53,343 bases of DNA. It comes from an uncultured Fusobacteriaceae bacterium (GTDB lineage: Bacteria; Fusobacteriota; Fusobacteriia; Fusobacteriales; Fusobacteriaceae). Shown piece by piece: positions 34,594 to 42,948 of this stretch. Location: the NCBI GenBank assembly GCA_947072665.1, contig CAMTIW010000002.1, positions 1 to 53,343 on the forward strand. The letters run 5' to 3'. Position 1 is the stretch's first letter; each line of letters opens with the position of its first letter. Made by a program: the position numbers and the translations under genes. Below the pieces are notes generated by a model, which searched no databases, was not told where the DNA came from, and worked only from the letters and a program-made list of their open reading frames with translations.

Positions 34594-36027
34594 ATGTTTA
34601 GTTATTTGCAAAAAATAGGGAAAGCACTTATGGTGCCAGTGGCAGTATTACCGGCAGCTGCAGTATTAATGGGGATTGGATATTGGATAGATCCTAGTGG
34701 ATGGGGTGGTGACAATGCATTAGCAGCATTTCTAATAAAAGCTGGAGCAGCAATTATTGATAATATGGGGATGCTATTTGCAGTTGGTATAGCCTATGGA
34801 ATGTCTAGAGATAAAGATGGTTCAGCTGCTCTTGCAGGTTTAGTTGCATGGTTAGTTGTAACTACACTTTTAGCTCCAGGATCAGTTGCTATGTTAAAAG
34901 GGATGCCAATAGATGAAGTATCACCATCTTTTGGGAAAATAGAAAATCAGTTTGTTGGAATTTTATGTGGAGTAGTTTCTGCAGAGATTTATAATAAGTT
35001 TAGTAAGACTGAATTACCTGCTGCACTGGCATTTTTTTCAGGAAGAAGATTGGTTCCAATTCTAACATCTGTAGTAATGATGGGGATTTCTTTTATTTTA
35101 ATGATAATTTGGCCTATAATATTTTCGGGCTTGGTATCTTTTGGAATAACGATTTCTAAATTAGGAGCTATAGGAGCTGGAATTTATGGATTCTTAAATA
35201 GATTATTAATTCCAGTAGGATTACACCATGCACTAAACTCAGTATTTTGGTTTGATGTAGCTGGAATAAATGATATTGGTAATTTTTGGGCTGGAAAAGG
35301 AACTAGGGGCGTTGTTGGAATGTATCAGGCAGGATTTTTTCCAATAATGATGTTTGGTTTATTAGGAGCAGCTTTGGCTTTTGTAAAAACAGCCAGACCA
35401 GAAAATAAGACAAAAATAAAATCTATAATGATAGCAGCAGGTTTTGCAACTTTCTTCACAGGTGTAACTGAACCAATAGAGTTTGCTTTTATGTTTGTAG
35501 CACCTGGACTATATTTAGTTCATGCAATATTAACTGGAATCTCTTTATTTATATCTGCTTCTATGCCATGGATAGCAGGATTTGGATTTTCAGCAGGATT
35601 GGTAGACTTAGTTTTATCTTCAAAATTACCACTGGCAGTAAAACCATTTATGCTAGTTGTTCAGGGGTTAGTTTTCTTTGCAATATATTATTTTGTATTT
35701 ACCTATGCAATAAATAAATTTAATTTATTGACTCCAGGAAGAGAAGAAAATTTAGAGGATGAATTTATAGAAGATACAAAAGGAGATAATAAACATTCTA
35801 TTATAGCTAATACTTTAATTAAAGCATTAGGTGGAAAAGAGAATATTACTTCACTTGACTATTGTGCAACTAGACTTAGATTAGAGATTAAAGATAGTAG
35901 TTTAATTGATGAAAAAAGAGTAAAATCAGGAAGTTCTGGTATGTTAAAGCCCAGTAAAACATCAGTTCAAATTATAATAGGACCAACTGTTGAATTTGTA
36001 GCAAATGAACTAAAAACGCTTATGTAG
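34594..36027 (+). CDS. PTS transporter EIICB, N-acetylglucosamine/glucose family (NagE-like)
   Basis: A 477-aa PTS permease. The IIC domain (to about residue 390) reads like NagE: KIGKALMVPVAVLPAAAVLM, LNRLLIPVGLHHALNSVFWF, FFTGVTEPIEFAFMFVAP and GFGFSAGLVDLVL, followed by FNLLTPGRE. The IIB domain starts near residue 400, with the phosphorylated Cys in LDYCATRLRLEI. No IIA domain is fused, unlike E. coli NagE, so EIIA must be supplied by another protein. ATG 34594 has AGGAGG six bases upstream; an upstream in-frame TTG is less likely. GlcNAc is the best guess; glucosamine or glucose remain possible. It is monocistronic, with its own promoter and terminator. Confidence 0.87.
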   Translation: MFSYLQKIGKALMVPVAVLPAAAVLMGIGYWIDPSGWGGDNALAAFLIKAGAAIIDNMGMLFAVGIAYGMSRDKDGSAALAGLVAWLVVTTLLAPGSVAMLKGMPIDEVSPSFGKIENQFVGILCGVVSAEIYNKFSKTELPAALAFFSGRRLVPILTSVVMMGISFILMIIWPIIFSGLVSFGITISKLGAIGAGIYGFLNRLLIPVGLHHALNSVFWFDVAGINDIGNFWAGKGTRGVVGMYQAGFFPIMMFGLLGAALAFVKTARPENKTKIKSIMIAAGFATFFTGVTEPIEFAFMFVAPGLYLVHAILTGISLFISASMPWIAGFGFSAGLVDLVLSSKLPLAVKPFMLVVQGLVFFAIYYFVFTYAINKFNLLTPGREENLEDEFIEDTKGDNKHSIIANTLIKALGGKENITSLDYCATRLRLEIKDSSLIDEKRVKSGSSGMLKPSKTSVQIIIGPTVEFVANELKTLM

Positions 36028-36036
36028 AGATATGAG

Positions 36037-36069
36037 AAAAAATTGATTTTAATTTAAAATCAATTTTTT
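36037..36069 (+). terminator. terminator of the PTS gene
   Basis: A 14-bp stem (36037-36050 with 36056-36069; core AATTGATTTT/AAAATCAATT) with a 5-base loop and a T-rich 3' arm, ten bases after the stop. Confidence 0.82.
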
Positions 36070-36152
36070 TTATTTGAAAATAAAATTATATGCTTAAATA
36101 GTATTTTTATGCCTATAATAAAACGTTATATTTATAAAATGTGCGTAATTGC

Positions 36153-36181
36153 TTGAAAAAAAATATTGGTTATGTTATAAT
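36153..36181 (+). promoter_or_regulatory. promoter of gltS
   Basis: TTGAAA (36153-36158), a 17-base spacer and TATAAT (36176-36181) with an extended -10 TG one base before it. It predicts strong constitutive-type expression and a leader of about 38 bases. Confidence 0.8.
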
Positions 36182-36225
36182 TTTTTATACTAAATATTTA
36201 TTATATTTCAAGGGGGGCTTTGTAA

Positions 36226-37413
36226 ATGTTAATTAAATTAGATATGTATCAAACAGTAGCAATAGGCGCTGTTGTTCTTTATGCAGGAATGTTTTTAAGA
36301 AGAAAAATAACTTTTCTCGCAAAATTTTGTATACCTGCACCAGTTATAGGCGGTGTTATTTTTTCTCTTTTAATCTTATTATCAAGAATTTTAGGTTTTA
36401 AAGAAATATTTTTTGATACAACTCTTCAAGGAATATTTATGATGATTTTTTTTACAACTGTTGGTTTTACAGCAAGTATAAAAGTATTGAAAAAAGGTGG
36501 TTATCAAGTAATATTATTTTTGATAATAAGTATAGTATTAGTTATCCTTCAAAATATAGTTGGGGTAAGCTTAAGTAAAATATTTGGGATTAATCCATTG
36601 ATAGGACTTGCAGCTTCATCTATTCCAATGGTTGGAGGACATGGAACTTCAGGGGCATTTGGACCAGAGCTCGAAGCTGTGGGAGCATTGGGAGCAACAG
36701 CTGTCGCTCTAGCTTCAGCAACATTTGGATTGGTAGTGGGAAGTTTAATTGGTGGTCCTATTGGAAGAAGACTTGTTTTAAAAAATAATCTTTCAGGGGG
36801 AGAATTATCTGAAGAAGAAAAAAATGGACTTGAAGAAAAAATTATAATAGATAAAAATAATTTTTTAGCTGGTATAGCACAAATATTTATCTGTGTAGGG
36901 ATAGGAACTATTTTAGGAAAAATATTGACAGAAGTAACAGGGTTAACTTTTCCAGCATATATAGGTTCTATGTTCGCAGCAGCTATAATGAGAAATATAT
37001 CAGAATATACAGGTCACTATAGAATGAGAGAGTATGAAATTGGATTTATGGGTGATATTGCATTGACATTTTTTCTAGTAATGGCTCTAATGAATTTAAA
37101 ATTATGGCAACTAGCTGATTTAGCAATTCCTTTAATTGTAATATTATTAGTTCATACATTTGTAATGGCAATATTCTCATATTTTGTAGTTTTTAATGTA
37201 ATGGGTAGAGATTATGAAGCTGCGGTAATGAGTAGTGGTATGTGTGGTTTTGGAATGGGAGCAACACCTAATGCCATGGCAAATATGAATGCATTAACAT
37301 CTAAATTTGGTGCAGCACCAAGAGCATTTTTTATTTTACCAATAGTGGGAAGCTTATTTATTGATTTTTTCAATGCAGGGATTATAACATTTTTTATGAA
37401 TATGTTTAAATAA
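36226..37413 (+). CDS. gltS: sodium/glutamate symporter
   Basis: A 395-aa ESS-family carrier that imports glutamate with Na+. The two re-entrant loop regions are seen: SSIPMVGGHGTSGAFGPELE near residue 135, and SGMCGFGMGATPNAMANM near 338. The N-terminal CIPAPVIGGVIFSLL is another GltS signature. About ten to twelve hydrophobic segments are present, and the length is close to E. coli GltS (401 aa). ATG 36226 has an AAGGGGGG ribosome site. It stands alone between its own promoter and terminator. Glutamate uptake suits an amino-acid-fermenting organism with a Na+ economy. Confidence 0.93.
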   Translation: MLIKLDMYQTVAIGAVVLYAGMFLRRKITFLAKFCIPAPVIGGVIFSLLILLSRILGFKEIFFDTTLQGIFMMIFFTTVGFTASIKVLKKGGYQVILFLIISIVLVILQNIVGVSLSKIFGINPLIGLAASSIPMVGGHGTSGAFGPELEAVGALGATAVALASATFGLVVGSLIGGPIGRRLVLKNNLSGGELSEEEKNGLEEKIIIDKNNFLAGIAQIFICVGIGTILGKILTEVTGLTFPAYIGSMFAAAIMRNISEYTGHYRMREYEIGFMGDIALTFFLVMALMNLKLWQLADLAIPLIVILLVHTFVMAIFSYFVVFNVMGRDYEAAVMSSGMCGFGMGATPNAMANMNALTSKFGAAPRAFFILPIVGSLFIDFFNAGIITFFMNMFK

Positions 37414-37447
37414 AAAAATTAAATAAAAAATATATTGAAAATATTTT

Positions 37448-37478
37448 AGGTGAATTAGAAATAATTCATCTTTTTTTA
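37448..37478 (+). terminator. gltS terminator
   Basis: A 10-bp stem (AGGTGAATTA with TAATTCATCT, one G-T pair) with a GAAA tetraloop and a T-run at 37471-37477. Confidence 0.85.
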
Positions 37479-37487
37479 TTAAAAAAT

Positions 37488-37516
37488 TTGCATTATATGA
37501 AAAATAATGGTATTAT
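37488..37516 (+). promoter_or_regulatory. promoter of the glycerate kinase operon
   Basis: TTGCAT (37488-37493), a 17-base spacer and TATTAT (37511-37516) with an extended TG-g before it. Start predicted near 37523. Confidence 0.72.
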
Positions 37517-37528
37517 TTTTTATATAAG

Positions 37529-37539
37529 TTGTCTGACAA
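37529..37539 (+). promoter_or_regulatory. putative FadR-type GntR operator of the glycerate operon
   Basis: TTGTCTGACAA is a perfect 11-bp palindrome that fits TNGTNNNACNA, the site type bound by FadR-like GntR proteins. It lies just after the predicted start site and before the glycerate kinase gene; the third gene of the operon encodes such a regulator. Confidence 0.68.
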
Positions 37540-37558
37540 GTTTAAATATGGAGGTATT

Positions 37559-38704
37559 ATGAAAGTTTTGATAGCAATTGACTCATTTAAGGGGAGTTTA
37601 ACATCATTAGAAGCGGCAGAATCATTTGAATATGGAGTAAAAAAAATATATCCAGATGCAGAAGTTATAAAAGTTTCTTTAGCTGATGGAGGGGAAGGAA
37701 CTGTTGAAGCTCTTGTAACGGATAGTTGTGGAGAAATAGTGGAACTAGAAGTAAATGACCCTCTTATGAGAAAAATAAAATCTTTTTATGGTATATTAGG
37801 AGATAAAAAAACTGCAATAATAGAAATGGCTGCTGCAAGTGGGTTACCTTTACTCGCAGTGGGAGAAAGAAATCCCATGGAAACTAGTACATTTGGAACT
37901 GGAGAATTAATTAAAGATGCAATAAAAAAAGGTTGTAGGGAATTTATTATTGGTATTGGAGGAAGTGCCACAAATGATTGTGGAATTGGGATGTTAAATG
38001 CTTTAGGATATAGATTTTTAGATAAAGATAATAAAGAATTGAAACCCATTGGAAAAAATTTAATAGAAATAAAAAAAATAGATGATAGTAAAAAAATAAT
38101 AGAGTTAGAAGAATGTAATTTTCTTATTGCTTGTGATGTAGATAATCCCTTGTATGGTCCAAGAGGAGCAGCGGAAGTTTATTCACGTCAAAAGGGAGCT
38201 TCAGAAGAGATGGTTAAAGAATTAGAATTAGGAATAAAATCGTTTTCAAATATTATGAAAGATATTTTAGAAAAAGATGTGACAATGATAGCTGGTTCAG
38301 GAGCAGCAGGAGGTCTAGGGGGAGGGTTTTTAGGGTTTTTAAATGCAGAACTAAAATCGGGAATAGAAATTATAGTTGAATCAATTAAATTAAAAGAGAA
38401 GATGACAGGTGTAGATTTAGTAATAACTGGAGAAGGAAGAATCGATTTTCAAACAATAATGGGCAAAACTCCTGTTGGTGTTTCTAAAATTGCAAAATCT
38501 TTAGGAATTCCAGTAATAGCAGTGGCAGGTTCGGTTGGAGAAGATTCTGAAGAGGTTCATAAATATGGTATAGATGCAGTTTTTTCAATAATGAACTCAC
38601 CGATATCTTTAAAAGAAGCAATGATAAAAGAAAATGCTAAAAAAATGATGGAAAAAAGTGCAATGGAAATAATGAGAGTTATAAAAGTTTTTAAGGGAGA
38701 ATAG
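37559..38704 (+). CDS. glycerate kinase (GarK/GlxK family)
   Basis: A 381-aa glycerate kinase that phosphorylates D-glycerate, giving 2-phosphoglycerate (as GarK) or 3-phosphoglycerate. Family landmarks: KVLIAIDSFKGSLTSLEAAE at the N-terminus, SLADGGEGTVEAL, GIGGSATNDCGIGML near residue 138, AGSGAAGGLGGGFLGFL near 245, and TGEGRIDFQTIMGKTPVGVS near 290. ATG 37559 follows GGAGG closely; a ten-residue longer in-frame reading lacks a ribosome site and would put coding sequence over the operator. It is the first gene of a three-gene unit with a GntP permease and GntR regulator. Confidence 0.92.
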   Translation: MKVLIAIDSFKGSLTSLEAAESFEYGVKKIYPDAEVIKVSLADGGEGTVEALVTDSCGEIVELEVNDPLMRKIKSFYGILGDKKTAIIEMAAASGLPLLAVGERNPMETSTFGTGELIKDAIKKGCREFIIGIGGSATNDCGIGMLNALGYRFLDKDNKELKPIGKNLIEIKKIDDSKKIIELEECNFLIACDVDNPLYGPRGAAEVYSRQKGASEEMVKELELGIKSFSNIMKDILEKDVTMIAGSGAAGGLGGGFLGFLNAELKSGIEIIVESIKLKEKMTGVDLVITGEGRIDFQTIMGKTPVGVSKIAKSLGIPVIAVAGSVGEDSEEVHKYGIDAVFSIMNSPISLKEAMIKENAKKMMEKSAMEIMRVIKVFKGE

Positions 38705-38707
38705 TTA

Positions 38708-39958
38708 ATGATAGAGATTACAGCATTGGGAGCTTTGTTTGGTTTAGGAATAGCTATATTTTTAATTATAAAAAAAGTACAACCTGTTTATAGTTTACTT
38801 ATAGGTGCTACTTTAGGTGGTCTTATTGGAGGTGCTAATTTAAGCAGCACTGTTGGCTTTATGATAGGAGGTGTAAAAGATATTATGCCTTCGGTTGTGA
38901 GAATTATAACAGCTGGAATTTTAGCAGGTGTATTAATAAAAAGTGGTGCAGCTAATAAAATAGCAGAAACTATTATTGAAAAATTAGGGACTAAAAGAGC
39001 TATACTGGCTTTAGCTATATCCACAATGCTACTTACAAGTGTAGGAGTATTTATAGATGTTGCAGTTATAACTGTTTCCTCCATAGCTCTTATAATGGGA
39101 AAAAAAGCAAATTTATCTAGAGGAGCTGTATTATTAGCAATGGTAGGAGGGGGAAAAGCAGGAAATATAATTTCTCCCAATCCAAATACAATAGCAGCAG
39201 CAGGGATATTTAAAGTAGAACTTTCTTCTCTTATGTTAGCCAATCTAATCCCTGCAATATTTGGACTTATAGCAACTGTGATATTAGCTTCTTATATTTC
39301 TAAAAAAGGAGAAATGATAGATTTTGCTGAAGAAGAAATCAATGTAGAGCGACCAAGTTTTTTCACTTCTATATTAGGACCAATAGTAACAATTTCTTTA
39401 TTGTCATTAAGACCTCTAGTAGGGATAAGTATTGATCCATTAATAGCTCTTCCCATGGGTGGAATTGTGGGAACTATAGCTATGGGAAAAACTAAAAAAT
39501 TAAATGCATATATGAATTATGGGCTTGGAAAAATGACAGGGGTTGCAGTTCTTTTAATTGGAACAGGTGCTGTAGCGGGAATAATAAAAGCATCTTCTTT
39601 AAAAGATGTAACAGTGAGTTTATTAGAAAAATCAGGACTACCAGCATATTTACTTGCACCTATTTCAGGAATTGTAATGTCAGCTGCAACAGCTTCAACA
39701 ACAGCAGGAACAAGTGTAGCAAGTGAAACATTTGCCCCTACATTATTAGCTCTAGGAATAAAAGCCCTATATGGAGCAGCAATGGTTCATGCAGGAGCAA
39801 CAGTTTTAGACCATTTACCTCATGGTTCATTTTTCCATGCCACAGCAGGAGCCACAGAAATTAAAGTGGGAGATAGATTGAAACTTATACCTTATGAAAC
39901 TATGATTGGTCTTGTATTAGCTGTTGTTTCCACAATAATATATGGTGTTATTTTATAA
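38708..39958 (+). CDS. GntP-family permease, probably for glycerate
   Basis: A 416-aa transporter of the gluconate:H+ symporter (GntP) family with about twelve membrane segments. Visible family parts: LLIGATLGGLIGG, GKAGNIISPNPNTIAAAG and ATASTTAGTSVASETFAP, with a C-terminal HAGATVLDHLPHGSFFH. It starts three bases after the glycerate kinase stop. GntP members carry gluconate, fructuronate, serine or glycerate. With a glycerate kinase directly upstream and no gluconate kinase, glycerate is the most likely substrate; this rests on context. Confidence 0.85.
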   Translation: MIEITALGALFGLGIAIFLIIKKVQPVYSLLIGATLGGLIGGANLSSTVGFMIGGVKDIMPSVVRIITAGILAGVLIKSGAANKIAETIIEKLGTKRAILALAISTMLLTSVGVFIDVAVITVSSIALIMGKKANLSRGAVLLAMVGGGKAGNIISPNPNTIAAAGIFKVELSSLMLANLIPAIFGLIATVILASYISKKGEMIDFAEEEINVERPSFFTSILGPIVTISLLSLRPLVGISIDPLIALPMGGIVGTIAMGKTKKLNAYMNYGLGKMTGVAVLLIGTGAVAGIIKASSLKDVTVSLLEKSGLPAYLLAPISGIVMSAATASTTAGTSVASETFAPTLLALGIKALYGAAMVHAGATVLDHLPHGSFFHATAGATEIKVGDRLKLIPYETMIGLVLAVVSTIIYGVIL

Positions 39959-39959
39959 T

Positions 39960-40616
39960 ATGACTAAAAAAGAATTGGTAGTTAAATATATAGAGGAAAA
40001 AATAAAAAATAATGAATGGAGTGTGTGGGAGAAACTGCCATCTGAGCCTAAACTAGCTTTAGAATTAGGTGTTAGTAGAATGTCTATAAGGGAAGCAATA
40101 GAAAAACTTTCCAATGAAGGAGTGTTATTAAAAAAAAGAGGAAGTGGGACCTATATTCAGGAGATAATTCCCAAAGTGACATTTAGTAATATTTTTCCCA
40201 ATGTGGAATTAACAATGAAAGGTTACATTGAAATGTTAGAGGTTAGAATAGTATTAGAACCTTTTGCACTTAAGGCTTCCATGGAAAATAATTTTTTAGA
40301 ATTAAAAAAAGAATTGTGGGGAAATATAGAAAAAATGAAAGATATTAAGAATAAATTTATTGATGTTGATATGGAGTTTCATTGTATAATATCAAAATAT
40401 TCCAATAATAGTCTTTTATATAATCTAATGAAAACTATAACATTAATATTAAAAATTCATAAAAAAAAAGAAGAATATTTTTATATAGATAATTCTATTA
40501 GAATTATAGAACATGAAGAAATTTATGAATATATAGAAAAAAATGATATAGAAGGTGCTGCAAATTCCTTAAAAATCCATCTGGAAAAAGCACTATTAAA
40601 AATCAAAAACATATAA
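39960..40616 (+). CDS. GntR-family regulator (FadR type), likely controls the glycerate operon
   Basis: A 218-aa FadR-subfamily regulator. The winged helix part includes WEKLPSEPKLALELGVSRMS and IREAIEKLSNEGVLLKKRGS (residues 21-61), and the FCD-type helical domain starts near residue 80 with MLEVRIVLEPFALKASME. ATG 39960 begins one base after the gntP stop with no clear ribosome site, so it likely depends on coupled translation; ATG 39942 inside gntP is an alternative. Ending the operon it regulates, it should bind the TTGTCTGACAA site at 37529-37539. Glycerate or a phosphorylated product is the probable effector (inference). Confidence 0.83.
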   Translation: MTKKELVVKYIEEKIKNNEWSVWEKLPSEPKLALELGVSRMSIREAIEKLSNEGVLLKKRGSGTYIQEIIPKVTFSNIFPNVELTMKGYIEMLEVRIVLEPFALKASMENNFLELKKELWGNIEKMKDIKNKFIDVDMEFHCIISKYSNNSLLYNLMKTITLILKIHKKKEEYFYIDNSIRIIEHEEIYEYIEKNDIEGAANSLKIHLEKALLKIKNI

Positions 40617-40657
40617 AAAAAAGGTAAATGGAAAATTTCTTTCTATTTACCTTTTTT
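40616..40657. terminator. bidirectional terminator between gntR and cutC
   Basis: A long stem, AAAAAAGGTAAATGGAAA paired with TTTCTATTTACCTTTTTT with one G-T pair. With A on one arm and T on the other it serves both convergent transcripts. Confidence 0.87.
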
Positions 40658-40660
40658 CTT

Positions 40661-41269
40661 TTAAACTATTTTTTTTCCATGAAACTCAGAACTTTTTATT
40701 ATTCTAGAAACTTCATCTATATTTTCATTAGTTACTTTTCCTGCTACGACAACAGTAAGTTTATTATCAGCTAATTCAATCATTTTATTGAGAAGTTTGG
40801 ATCCTTTAAGTGCTGTATCTTCTTTTCCAGAACTTAGTACTCTTTGGATATCTAAATCAATTAACTTAGATATTTCAAGTTCAGGAGAAATAACTTCGTC
40901 AATAGCTTTGTGAAAAGTTATTTCCATGGGTTTAGAAAGTTCTACCAAAGATTTTAAAATTGTATAATCAATTTTTTTATTTTTATCTAATACTCCTAGT
41001 ACAATCCCTTTAACTCCCAATTTTTTACATTGAATAATATCTTCTTTCATAATATCTAACTCTGGGCTGGAGTAGCAAAAATCGCCACCACGAGGTCTAA
41101 TCATAATAAAAACAGGAACTGATAAGTTATTAATACTTTGTTTAATTGTTCCATATGAAGGAGTGGTTCCTCCAACTGCTAAATTTTCGCAAAGTTCAAT
41201 TCTAGAAGCACCTTTTTCCACTGCTTTTTTTGCTTCTAAAAAGGATTCTACACAGGCTTCTTTAATCAT
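40661..41269 (-). CDS. cutC: CutC family protein
   Basis: A 202-aa TIM-barrel protein of the CutC family, once linked to copper tolerance; its true reaction is not established. N-terminal KEACVESFLEAKKAVEKGAS with RIELCENLAVGGTTPSYG is diagnostic, followed by FIMIRPRGGDFCYSS, ITFHKAID, RVLSSGKEDTAL and a C-terminal EFHGKKIV. At 202 aa it is shorter than E. coli CutC (248 aa), mainly at the C-terminus, as in many Firmicutes copies, and both ends look complete. It is the last gene of gntR-kduI-kduD-cutC, 14 bp after kduD, so a role in sugar acid metabolism is worth considering. Confidence 0.88.
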   Translation of the reverse strand: MIKEACVESFLEAKKAVEKGASRIELCENLAVGGTTPSYGTIKQSINNLSVPVFIMIRPRGGDFCYSSPELDIMKEDIIQCKKLGVKGIVLGVLDKNKKIDYTILKSLVELSKPMEITFHKAIDEVISPELEISKLIDLDIQRVLSSGKEDTALKGSKLLNKMIELADNKLTVVVAGKVTNENIDEVSRIIKSSEFHGKKIV

Positions 41270-41283
41270 TTTAACTCCTATAT

Positions 41284-42045
41284 TTATCTAACTAACCATC
41301 CACCATCTATGGCTAAAATATGTCCATTTAAATAATTAGCAGCTTTAGAGGCAAGGAAAATAGCTCCACCAACTAAATCTTCCGTTTGTCCCCATCTATT
41401 AGCAGGAATTCTTGATAGAATTTCGGCATTTCTTTTTTCATCTGCTCTTATAGGAGCAGTATTAGCTGTCTCAATATACCCTGGTGCTATTGCATTTACT
41501 TGAATATTTTCACATGCTAGTTCGTTGGCAAAAGCCTTTGTAAGACCAGCAACACCATGTTTACTAGCAGTATATGAAGGAACAAATTTTCCACCTTGAA
41601 AAGAAAGCATAGAAGCAATATTAATTATTTTTCCTCCACCTTGTTTCTTCATATGAATTCCAGCCACTTTGCTTAAATAATAAATAGAAGATAAATTTAA
41701 ATCGATAACTGATTGCCAATCTGAATTGCTACCTTCTAAAATAGGTGCTCTTTTTATTGTTCCTGCATTATTTACTAAAATATCTATTTTTCCAAATACT
41801 TCTACACACTTATTCACAGCAGACATAGCGATATCTTCTTTGGATAGGTCACCAGTAGCAAAATGAATTTTTCTTCCAAGTGCTTCAACTTCTTTGGTCA
41901 TATTTACCATATTTTCATCATTATATGAAAATATGAAAAGGTCAGCTCCAGAACGAGCAAGTCCCATAGCTATTGCATTTCCAATACCAATAGCTCCACC
42001 AGTTACCATTGCAACTTTTCCTTCTAAGCTAAATATATTTGTCAT
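41284..42045 (-). CDS. kduD: 2-deoxy-D-gluconate 3-dehydrogenase / KduD-type SDR
   Basis: A 253-aa classical short-chain dehydrogenase. The NAD-binding motif is TGGAIGIG (residues 15-22), then NNAG in DILVNNAGTIKRAPI, and the catalytic Tyr and Lys in PSYTASKHGVAGLTKA near residues 157-161. SIYYLSKVAG and the C-terminal YLNGHILAIDGGWLVR closely follow KduD. The enzyme reduces 2,5-diketo-3-deoxygluconate to 2-keto-3-deoxygluconate in pectin or hyaluronate degradation. It follows kduI by 21 bp, has an AAAGGAG ribosome site and fits as the next step in the path. Confidence 0.91.
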   Translation of the reverse strand: MTNIFSLEGKVAMVTGGAIGIGNAIAMGLARSGADLFIFSYNDENMVNMTKEVEALGRKIHFATGDLSKEDIAMSAVNKCVEVFGKIDILVNNAGTIKRAPILEGSNSDWQSVIDLNLSSIYYLSKVAGIHMKKQGGGKIINIASMLSFQGGKFVPSYTASKHGVAGLTKAFANELACENIQVNAIAPGYIETANTAPIRADEKRNAEILSRIPANRWGQTEDLVGGAIFLASKAANYLNGHILAIDGGWLVR

Positions 42046-42066
42046 TTTATTTCTCCTTTTATTAAA

Positions 42067-42903
42067 TTATTTTAAATCCTTCATAGCAATATGGTCCATG
42101 TCTGTAAAAGTTTGATTTTCTCCTGCCATCCCCCATATAAAAGTATAGTTTCTAGTACCTACACCTGAGTGGATAGACCAAGAAGGTGAAATTACAGCTT
42201 GTTCATTATCCATAACTATATGTCTTGTTTCATTAGCTTCTCCCATCATATGGAAAACTTTACTTTCGTTTTTCATATCAAAATATAGATAAACTTCCAT
42301 TCTTCTTTCATGTGTATGACAAGGCATAGTATTCCACATATTATTAGGCTCTAAAACTGTCATTCCCATAACTAATTGACATGATTTACAAACAGCTGGA
42401 TGAACATATTGATAGATTGTTCTTTTATTTGAATTTTTTAAATCTCCAAGAGTAACTGCATTAGCATTAGCAATCTCTATTTTAACTATAGGGTATGCTG
42501 CATGTGCAGGAGCTGAATTTATATAAAATTTTGCAGGATTTTCTTTACATTCAGAAGAAAACGTTAATTCTTTTGAACCCATTCCAACATATAATCCATC
42601 TTTTGTATTAAGAGAAAACTCTACACCATCGATAACTACTTTACCATTTCCACCTATGTTTATTATTCCAAGTTCTCTTCTTTCTAAGAAAAAGTTAGAA
42701 CCTAATTCTTTACAACCTTCTAAGCTAACACAAGAATCTACTGGCATAATTCCACCAGCAATAACTCTATCCACGTGAGAGTATACTAAATTAACCTCAT
42801 CTTTTACAAATACTGTTTCAATAAGGTAATGTTTTCTTAATTCTTCTGTTGTATAATGTTTTGAATCTTCAGGATGATTTGCATATCTTATGTCTAATTT
42901 CAT
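42067..42903 (-). CDS. kduI: 5-dehydro-4-deoxy-D-glucuronate isomerase
   Basis: A cupin-fold isomerase that converts 5-keto-4-deoxyuronate, the product of pectin or glycosaminoglycan lyases, to 2,5-diketo-3-deoxygluconate. The length, 278 aa, equals E. coli KduI, and the zinc ligands H196, H198 and E203 fall at the same numbers in MPCHTHERRMEVYLYFD; the fourth His lies in SWSIHSGVG. EGCKELGSNFFLERRELGI is another signature. ATG 42903 has an AAAGGAG ribosome site. It lies 45 bp after its regulator gene and 21 bp before kduD. Confidence 0.95.
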   Translation of the reverse strand: MKLDIRYANHPEDSKHYTTEELRKHYLIETVFVKDEVNLVYSHVDRVIAGGIMPVDSCVSLEGCKELGSNFFLERRELGIINIGGNGKVVIDGVEFSLNTKDGLYVGMGSKELTFSSECKENPAKFYINSAPAHAAYPIVKIEIANANAVTLGDLKNSNKRTIYQYVHPAVCKSCQLVMGMTVLEPNNMWNTMPCHTHERRMEVYLYFDMKNESKVFHMMGEANETRHIVMDNEQAVISPSWSIHSGVGTRNYTFIWGMAGENQTFTDMDHIAMKDLK

Positions 42904-42948
42904 TTTATTTCTCCTTTTATTTTTTATTTTATTTTAATTAAATTTTAT

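Noticed and set aside
38788-39243. 151-codon minus-strand open frame inside the GntP permease gene
   Set aside because: Antisense shadow of a hydrophobic coding sequence, with no recognisable motif or start signal.
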